NCBI GenBank assembly: GCA_938023775.1
Contig: CALJDB010000112.1
Coordinates: forward strand, 1-5,936
Source: an uncultured Clostridia bacterium
Lineage (GTDB): Bacteria > Bacillota > Clostridia > Oscillospirales > Oscillospiraceae
Reading direction: 5' to 3'
DNA: 5,936 nucleotides
Under the pieces are notes generated by a model that ran no database searches, was not told where the DNA came from, and saw only the letters and a list, made by a program, of their open reading frames with translations. Both the position numbers and the translations under genes were made by a program. Each line of letters starts with the position of its first letter. Positions within the stretch are counted from its first letter, which is position 1. Below, in pieces: positions 1 through 4,552 of this stretch.

Positions 1-1
1 G

Positions 2-592
2 TTCCTCTATAACTCCGAGGACCCCGTGGAAATACTCAAGATGCTCTGCCAGAGCTATATCCGCGACACCATCGGGCTCTATAACGTTGACAGCGTCATC
101 ACGACCGGCAAGAGCGAAATTCAGGCGGAGATCCGCGAAAAGGTGTCGGATCGGTTAGAGCGCGAGGATCTCGGCTTGCAGCTCACGAACATCACCATTC
201 AGGACGCCGAGCCGCCCACGGCGGAGGTTCAGCAGGCGTTCACCGCCGTCGAGACCGCCAAGCAGTCCGCCGACACCGCCGTCAACAACGCAAAGAAGTA
301 CGCCAACGAGGTCATCCCCGCGGCGAAGGCGGACGCGGACGAGATAATCAAGCAGGCGGAGGCGTATAAGCAGAGCAAGATAAACGAGGCGAACGGTCAG
401 GCGGAGCGCTTCACCCAGCTCTTCGCCGAGTATGAGAAGTACCCGCTCATCACAAAGCAGCGCCTTTTCTACGAGGCGATGGAGGAGATACTGCCGGATA
501 TGAAGCTCTATATCCTCGACGAGAGCACCGGCGTGCAGACCGCACTGCCGCTGGAGAAGTTTGCCGATGTGAACGTGGGAGGTGAGAAGTGA
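2..592 (+). CDS. hflK: Protease modulator HflK, C-terminal part (5' end outside window)
   Basis: SPFH/band-7 membrane protein that with HflC forms a large ring-shaped complex around the FtsH protease and modulates its access to membrane substrates (family knowledge). The reading frame is open from base 2 (FLYNSEDP...), so the N-terminal membrane segment and first part of the SPFH domain are cut off by the window edge; 196 residues are visible. The GTG at 26 lies inside the domain and is not a real start. Visible parts: the end of the SPFH domain, with IQDAEPPTAEVQQAF matching the HflK consensus (I..v.pP.eV..AF), then a long Ala/Lys/Glu-rich coiled coil (about residues 85-150) with VIPAAKADADEIIKQAEAYK, typical of HflK, and a short C-terminal tail (YEAMEEILPDMKLYILD). 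The next gene is HflC, overlapping by one base, which confirms the assignment. No ftsH is seen in the window. Confidence 0.93.
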   Translation, partial: FLYNSEDPVEILKMLCQSYIRDTIGLYNVDSVITTGKSEIQAEIREKVSDRLEREDLGLQLTNITIQDAEPPTAEVQQAFTAVETAKQSADTAVNNAKKYANEVIPAAKADADEIIKQAEAYKQSKINEANGQAERFTQLFAEYEKYPLITKQRLFYEAMEEILPDMKLYILDESTGVQTALPLEKFADVNVGGEK

Positions 593-1470
593 TGAAAAAG
601 GGCATGAAAATAACGCTCGGCGCAGTGGCTGTGCTGCTCGTCGTGTGCATAATGGGCGGCTGCTTTTTCACCACGCAGCAGAATGAATACAGCATCGTGC
701 GCCAGTTCGGCAAGGTCGTGCGCATTGTCGACACGCCGGGTCTGAGCGTGAAGCTGCCGTTCATCCAGACCGTCAGCACCCTGCCGCAGACCGAGATGCT
801 CTATGACCTCGCCGTCAGCGACGTTATCACCGCGGACAAAAAGTCCATGGTGGCGGACAGCTTCGTGCTCTGGGAGATTTCCGACCCGCTGCGGTTCATC
901 CAGACGCTCTCCGGCAGCATCGCGAACGCCGAGTACCGCATCGACACCGTCGTCTACAACAGCCTCAAGACCGTGATAAGCTCCATGAAGCAGGAGGCGG
1001 TCATATCCGGGCGCGACGGCGAGCTCGCCGCGAAGATCATGGAAAACGTCGGCGACAAGTTCAGCGAATACGGCATCACGGTCTTCGCCATCGAGACCAA
1101 GCGCATCGACCTGCCGGACGAGAACAAGTCCGCCGTCTACGAGCGCATGATCTCCGAGCGCGAGAACATCGCCGCGAGCTATGTCGCCGCCGGCGACGCG
1201 CAGGCCAAGCAGATCCGCAATGAGGCGGATAAGAGCGTTGAGATCACGCTCTCCGAGGCCAAGGCGCGCGCCGAGCAGCTCCGCGCCGAGGGCGAGGCGG
1301 AGTATATGCGCATCCTCTCCGCCGCCTACGACACGCCGGAGGAGGCGGACTTCTATGAGTTCCTCCGCGCGCTCGACATGGCGGAAACCGCCCTCGCCGG
1401 CGGAAACAAAACCCTCGTCGTCTCCGCCGACTCCCCGATCGCCAAGGTGTTCGCCGGAAACTTCGAGTAA
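592..1470 (+). CDS. hflC: Protease modulator HflC
   Basis: Partner of HflK in the SPFH complex that modulates FtsH. It has 292 residues, close to the usual HflC length. It has one N-terminal membrane segment (about residues 7-27), then the SPFH domain starting at EYSIVRQFGKVVRIVDTPGL and a long helical region. The segment KRIDLPDENKSAVYERMISE (about 170-189), followed by ENIAA and KQIRNEAD, is the HflC signature; the usual RSEG is VAAG here. I chose ATG 592 over GTG 589: it forms a TGATG overlap with the hflK stop, and GGAGGTG at 578-584 gives a 7-base spacing. This implies translational coupling and roughly equal production of the two subunits. The C-terminus (residues 249-292), with EFLRAL and the NKTLVVSADSP segment, is also as expected for the family, so the gene looks intact. 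Confidence 0.95.
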   Translation: MKKGMKITLGAVAVLLVVCIMGGCFFTTQQNEYSIVRQFGKVVRIVDTPGLSVKLPFIQTVSTLPQTEMLYDLAVSDVITADKKSMVADSFVLWEISDPLRFIQTLSGSIANAEYRIDTVVYNSLKTVISSMKQEAVISGRDGELAAKIMENVGDKFSEYGITVFAIETKRIDLPDENKSAVYERMISERENIAASYVAAGDAQAKQIRNEADKSVEITLSEAKARAEQLRAEGEAEYMRILSAAYDTPEEADFYEFLRALDMAETALAGGNKTLVVSADSPIAKVFAGNFE

Positions 1471-1492
1471 AAAACAAATCCGCTCCATGCAC

Positions 1493-1526
1493 AAAGTGCG
1501 CCCTGCCGAACGGCAGGGCGCACTTT
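1493..1526. terminator. Intergenic hairpin between convergent genes, probable terminator
   Basis: A perfect 16-base inverted repeat (AAAGTGCGCCCTGCCG / its complement) separated by only AA, so in practice about a 15-bp stem with a GAAC tetraloop. It lies 22 bases after the hflC stop and in the gap before the end of the convergent gene on the other strand. On the plus strand only TTT (inside the stem) follows. On the minus strand a T-rich stretch (TTTGTTTTTT at 1471-1480) comes about 12 bases past the stem. It probably ends transcription from both sides, but the U-tract is not ideal in either direction. Confidence 0.7.
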
Positions 1527-1599
1527 CCATGCGTTCCGTTATTCCCCCGCGCAGACGGTCCTCAGGCGCACTGCGGCGGGGCGATGACTTTTTTCGCGC

Positions 1600-2334
1600 T
1601 TATTTCCGTTCCCGTCTCCGCTCGATCCATGCCTCGCGGCTTTCGCGAAGATGGTCGGCGAGGGGTCTCGCGCTGCGGAAGGAGAAGAGGAAGCGGGGCT
1701 TTTCGTGATGGGCGGCGCGGCTGCGGCGGATCTGCTCGCGCAGGGCTTCGAGCTTGATGTCGATCTGATGCTCCTCGGCGAAGGCGCGCAGCTTCACGAG
1801 CAGTTTGGCGGAGTAGACGACGTCAATGCAGAACACGCCGAAGAAAAAGCCGATGACGAAGGAAAACGCAAGATTTTCCGAAAGCCAGTGCAGCGCGCCG
1901 AGTATGTAGGGGTGCACGCCGAAATAGTAAGCCGCGCTCGCCGCCGCCCAGACGAGGGAGAATTTCGGGCAGATGAGTCCCTGAATGTTGCCCCACTCGC
2001 GGCTATAGTCCCAGAGCCGGACGTGGGTCACCTTCCAGCTCGCAATGCCTGCAATATACTCGATCGCCGTCATGCAGAGCGCCATGCAGACGATGAGCAG
2101 TATTTTCCCGCCCGTGCCGGAAAATATCTTCGCCCCGTCCGCCGAGGCGAGCAGATAGAGGATGCAGAGCCCCATGCCGTAAAGCGGGACGTAGGGCCCG
2201 ACGCAGAAGCCGGGGTTGATCCACTTGCGCTCCGGGTTCGCGCTGGAGAAAAAGCGGCGGAAGATGACCTCCGCGACCCAGCCGAGCGTGGAGCCGATGA
2301 AAAAGAGATACGCGAGCTTCAGAAAAACGTTCAT
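1600..2334 (-). CDS. Putative ABC-transporter type IV / CmpB-like membrane protein (PF06541 family)
   Basis: A 244-residue polytopic membrane protein of the family named 'putative ABC-transporter type IV' (CmpB, PF06541), common in Clostridia; its biochemical role is not established. Family marks: FFIGSTLGWVAEVIFRR at 11-27, NPGFCVGPYVPLYGMG at 40-55 (the usual N-x-G-F-x-x-G-P-Y-x-P-x-Y-G), and LWDYSREWGNIQGLICPKFS at 107-126. There are about five hydrophobic segments (roughly 5-22, 48-64, 78-98, 125-150, 155-178), then a charged, Arg-rich cytoplasmic tail (180-244) that is longer and more basic than usual. The ATG start has an excellent AGGAGG (2342-2347) at 7 bases. Only 15 bases separate it from the upstream protease gene, so the two are one operon. 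The name suggests transport, but no ATPase partner is seen here. Confidence 0.85.
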   Translation of the reverse strand: MNVFLKLAYLFFIGSTLGWVAEVIFRRFFSSANPERKWINPGFCVGPYVPLYGMGLCILYLLASADGAKIFSGTGGKILLIVCMALCMTAIEYIAGIASWKVTHVRLWDYSREWGNIQGLICPKFSLVWAAASAAYYFGVHPYILGALHWLSENLAFSFVIGFFFGVFCIDVVYSAKLLVKLRAFAEEHQIDIKLEALREQIRRSRAAHHEKPRFLFSFRSARPLADHLRESREAWIERRRERK

Positions 2335-2349
2335 CCGACCCCCTCCTGT

Positions 2350-3057
2350 TCAGTCGATATAGCGGTCGCGGCGGCTCAGGCGGCGGATGAGCAGGAACGC
2401 CGCGGCAAAGAGCGCGATGACGAAGCCGGCAAAGATCCAAGTCCCGTCGCCGCTCTCCGTGGAGGCGATGAAGTCATAGCCGCCGTGGAGCAAGGCGGGG
2501 ACGATCACGGCGAGCCAGCGGAAAAGGCGGCTGCGCCCCGGCTCGCCGTAGTTTTCATAGCGGCGGGCGAGCCCGTAAAACGTGCCCATAAATACGCCGA
2601 AGCAGGCATGCCCCGGCACCGCCGTCACCGCGCGCAGCAGCGCCGTACCGAAGCCGTACATCACCACATAGTCGATGTTCTCCCAGAGCGCAAAGCCCAG
2701 CGAGACGAACACGGCGTAAACCACGCCGTCGAACTGGCAGTTGAACGCCGGGGAGTTCCACGTCCGCCGCCGCAGGAGCAGGTATTTGAAGGCCTCCTCG
2801 CTCACGGCGACCACGACGAAATAGAGCAGCACGTTATAAAGCGCGCTGCCCGCCGGACACCAGCGGTCCAGCAGCGTCATACCGAGCCGCTCCGTGAACA
2901 CGGCGAGCGCCGTTGCGATGATGCCCTGCCACACAAGGCTCCAGAGCAGTCCCGGCGGCTCCGGCTCCAGCCGGTCGGCGCGGTAGACATACGCCAGCAG
3001 CACGATCGCGGGGATGACCGCCGCCGCGATCAGGATCGGATTTGCGAAGAAAAACAT
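2350..3057 (-). CDS. PrsW-family intramembrane metalloprotease
   Basis: Polytopic membrane protease family that includes B. subtilis PrsW, which makes the first cut in anti-sigma factor RsiW; other members have unknown substrates. It has 235 residues from ATG 3057. Motifs: YVYRADRLEPEPPGLL (23-38) after the first membrane segment, as in most members; SEEAFKY (86-92) with the EE pair; FDGVVYAVFVSLGFALWEN (109-127); H150 in GHACFGVFMGTFYG; and HGGYDF (191-196). The glutamates and histidines are the expected metal/catalytic residues by family knowledge. An in-frame TTG at 3084 would add nine charged residues (REKRDER...) and has no ribosome binding site; ATG 3057 has GAGAGG at 3 bases and GAGGG at 11, neither ideal, but fits the family N-terminus. 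No sigma/anti-sigma gene is present nearby, so the substrate cannot be named. Confidence 0.88.
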   Translation of the reverse strand: MFFFANPILIAAAVIPAIVLLAYVYRADRLEPEPPGLLWSLVWQGIIATALAVFTERLGMTLLDRWCPAGSALYNVLLYFVVVAVSEEAFKYLLLRRRTWNSPAFNCQFDGVVYAVFVSLGFALWENIDYVVMYGFGTALLRAVTAVPGHACFGVFMGTFYGLARRYENYGEPGRSRLFRWLAVIVPALLHGGYDFIASTESGDGTWIFAGFVIALFAAAFLLIRRLSRRDRYID

Positions 3058-3114
3058 AAGCCTCTCGTCCCTCTTTTCTCTCAATTACATCTTAGTTTAA
3101 CACGCCGTGGCATG

Positions 3115-3160
3115 AAAAAACCACGGTCAATTTCCACAGTGTGTTACAAATTGACCGCGG
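3115..3160 (-). terminator. Rho-independent terminator of the TetR-family gene
   Basis: Read on the minus strand, CCGCGGTCAATTT (3160-3148) and AAATTGACCGTGG (3133-3121) form a 13-bp stem with a single G-U pair and a 14-base loop, followed directly by TTTTTT (3120-3115). It begins 9 bases after the TGA of the TetR gene. This is a classic intrinsic terminator and separates the regulator from the downstream protease operon. The one mismatched pair is tolerated only in minus-strand RNA (G-U, against A-C on the other strand), which agrees with the direction. Confidence 0.92.
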
Positions 3161-3169
3161 TCCGGGTGT

Positions 3170-3733
3170 TCAGTTCAGCTTCTCCGCGTTGCGCAGCGCG
3201 AGCTCGACCGTGCCGTCCATCAGTGCGGCGAGGCGGTCCATGCGCTCATGCGGCACCGCCTGCATCCCGTCCGCCATCCAGCGGGTAAGCAGACCGCTGA
3301 GACCGAGCGAGGTGTAGCGCGCGAGCAGGTCGAGGTCGTCCTCGCGGACCGCCATCCCCGCGGAAATGCGGCGCAGATAGTCCGTCATATACTCCATGCA
3401 GATTTTGAAAAACACACCGCACATCTCCTCATAGCCGACGGAGCGGAACACATGCAGGGCGATGCGGCGGTTTTTGTAGAGATAGTCCGAGAGCTCGCGG
3501 AAGATCTCCTGCCAGTCCTGTCCCGCGGGCGGGTACTCGCGGCGGATGCGGTCGAACTCGGAGCGGAAGATCTCTTCCGTCAGGGCGTAGATATCCTGAA
3601 AATAGTAATAAAACGTCTTTCGGTTGATGCCGCAGTCGTCTACGATGTCCTTCACCGTGATCTGGTCCAGCGGCTTCTGCTCCAGAAATTTCAGAAACGA
3701 GGCATAAATCGCCTGCTTCGTCAGCTTCGACAA
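3170..3733 (-). CDS. TetR/AcrR-family transcriptional regulator (TetR_C_8-like)
   Basis: A 187-residue DNA-binding repressor-type protein. The N-terminal helix-turn-helix covers about residues 8-52: AIYASFLKFLEQKPLDQITV, then KDIVDDCGINRKTFYYYFQDIYALTE, with the recognition helix at INRKTFYYYF. The C-terminal half, with LSDYLYKNRRIALHVFRSVG (81-100), FFKICMEYMTDYLR (108-121) and the late segment TSLGLSGLLTRWMADGM (141-157), resembles the TetR_C_8 domain of DhaS-like regulators in Firmicutes. The start is TTG: no in-frame ATG lies near the N-terminus, and the first residues SKLTKQAI are the normal family beginning. It has its own promoter upstream and terminator downstream, so it is a single-gene unit. 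The ligand is unknown, and the flanking membrane genes are only possible targets. Confidence 0.93.
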   Translation of the reverse strand: MSKLTKQAIYASFLKFLEQKPLDQITVKDIVDDCGINRKTFYYYFQDIYALTEEIFRSEFDRIRREYPPAGQDWQEIFRELSDYLYKNRRIALHVFRSVGYEEMCGVFFKICMEYMTDYLRRISAGMAVREDDLDLLARYTSLGLSGLLTRWMADGMQAVPHERMDRLAALMDGTVELALRNAEKLN

Positions 3734-3742
3734 GGCTCCGCC

Positions 3743-3748
3743 CCTCCT
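3743..3748 (-). promoter_or_regulatory. Ribosome binding site supporting the TTG start of the TetR gene
   Basis: A perfect AGGAGG on the minus strand, within AAAAAGGAGGGGC, lies 9 bases upstream of TTG 3733. No ATG or GTG in this frame has an equivalent site, so it decides the start codon. The non-ATG start may limit how much of the repressor is made. Confidence 0.85.
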
Positions 3749-3765
3749 TTTTGCGCGTTTTTCCC

Positions 3766-3795
3766 ATTATACCAGAAGCGCGGGGCGCTTTGCAA
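3766..3795 (-). promoter_or_regulatory. Sigma-A-type promoter of the TetR gene
   Basis: On the minus strand, TTGCAA (3795-3790) and a perfect TATAAT (3771-3766) are separated by 18 bases. TGG directly precedes the -10 box, giving an extended -10 (TGnTATAAT). Transcription would begin near 3759, leaving a leader of about 25 bases that contains the AGGAGG site. The -35 box matches 4 of 6 consensus bases. It is the best promoter in the window. It lies in the gap after the response regulator gene, so the TetR gene need not depend on the upstream operon. Confidence 0.85.
3776..3790. promoter_or_regulatory. Candidate operator: 15-bp inverted repeat in the TetR promoter spacer
   Basis: AAGCGC-GGG-GCGCTT, a perfect 6+6 inverted repeat with a 3-base centre, lies between the -35 and -10 boxes of the TetR gene promoter and touches the first base of the -35. 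TetR-family proteins usually bind palindromes of about this size that overlap their own promoter, so self-repression is a reasonable inference. As a hairpin it lacks a T-tract on either side, so it is not a good terminator for the response regulator gene. Confidence 0.5.
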
Positions 3796-3808
3796 GGGGC
3801 TTTCGCCA

Positions 3809-4552
3809 TCAGCCGAAGCGCTCGCGGTATTCCGAGGGGCGCATACCGGTGCAGCGCTGGAAGGTCTTGGAAAAATACTGCACATCCGAAAAGCCGACGG
3901 CGAAGGCGACCTCGCTGATGTTCATCCGCCCGCGGCTCAGCAGCTCCTTTGCCTTTTCCATGCGCACCTCCGCGACGTATTCGGAGAAGTTTTTTCCCGT
4001 TTCGCGCTTGAAGAGCTTGGAAAAATAAGCCGCGTTCAGATGCACCGCCGCCGCGGCGGACTCCAGCGTGACCGTTCCGGCGTAGCTCTCGCGCACATAG
4101 GCGCAGGCGAGGCGCACGGTTTTCGACAGCTGCGGCGTCTCCTCCGCCTTCGCCGCAGGCTCCTCCCCGCCGCGCAGACGGCGGAGCGCCTTTTGCAGCG
4201 TGCGGTCCAGCTCCTGCTCGTCGACAGGCTTGAGCAGATAGTCCTCCACGCCGTATTTCAGCGCGCCGTAAGCGTATTCAAACTCGCGGTGACCGCTGAC
4301 AAGTATAAAGGCGGTGGCGAGCCCAAGCTCGCGCGTGCGACGGATGACCTCCAGCGCGTCCATGCCGGGCATGGAGATGTCCGTCACCACGATGTCGGGC
4401 TTCTCCGTCTCGATGGCGCGCAGCAGCGCCGTGCCGTCATGGACCTCGCCCGCGAGCGCGAGGTTCAAGTCGTCGAAGCGGATGATATGGCGCAGCAGAG
4501 CGCAGACGAGCGCCTCATCGTCCGCGATCAGCAGTTTTTTTCTCTCCTCCAT
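3809..4552 (-). CDS. YesN-like response regulator with AraC-type DNA-binding domain
   Basis: Two-component transcription factor, 247 residues. The receiver domain covers about 1-125: acidic pair D11/D12 (LLIADDEALV), phosphoacceptor D58 (DIVVTDISMPGMD), switch residue S86 (FILVSGH) and K108 (DYLLKPVDEQEL). After a short Glu/Ala-rich linker (129-141), an AraC/XylS double helix-turn-helix covers about 145-247, with YFSKLFKRETGKNFSEYV and ISEVAFAVGFSDVQYFSKTF followed by GMRPSEYR. This layout is the YesN family, which in Firmicutes usually pairs with a YesM-type sensor kinase and controls sugar ABC transporters. It is shorter than many YesN proteins, which carry a middle region. ATG 4552 fits the receiver N-terminus; the nearest GGAG (4566-4569) is 13 bases away, which is long. 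An in-frame TTG at 4579 would place that site inside the gene. The start overlaps the upstream permease, suggesting co-transcription. Confidence 0.93.
   Translation of the reverse strand: MEERKKLLIADDEALVCALLRHIIRFDDLNLALAGEVHDGTALLRAIETEKPDIVVTDISMPGMDALEVIRRTRELGLATAFILVSGHREFEYAYGALKYGVEDYLLKPVDEQELDRTLQKALRRLRGGEEPAAKAEETPQLSKTVRLACAYVRESYAGTVTLESAAAAVHLNAAYFSKLFKRETGKNFSEYVAEVRMEKAKELLSRGRMNISEVAFAVGFSDVQYFSKTFQRCTGMRPSEYRERFG

Noticed and set aside
592..670. Possible lipoprotein signal in HflC (CIMGGC)
   Set aside because: The position -3 residue is Met rather than Leu/Val/Ile, and HflC proteins are anchored by an uncleaved N-terminal membrane segment. The cysteine is more likely just part of that segment.
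508..1530. 340-codon minus-strand open frame antisense to hflC
   Set aside because: hflC is complete and matches its family throughout. The antisense product is a Gly/Asp/Leu-rich shadow with no ribosome binding site of note.
3058..3084. TTG start at 3084 for the PrsW-family gene
   Set aside because: It has no ribosome binding site and would add nine charged residues before the first membrane segment. ATG 3057 gives the usual family N-terminus.
1651..3288. 545-codon plus-strand open frame antisense to the CmpB, PrsW and TetR genes
   Set aside because: It is rich in Arg, Ala, Glu, His and Asp with no recognisable domain, and the opposite strand carries three well-supported genes. Long antisense frames are expected in GC-rich DNA.
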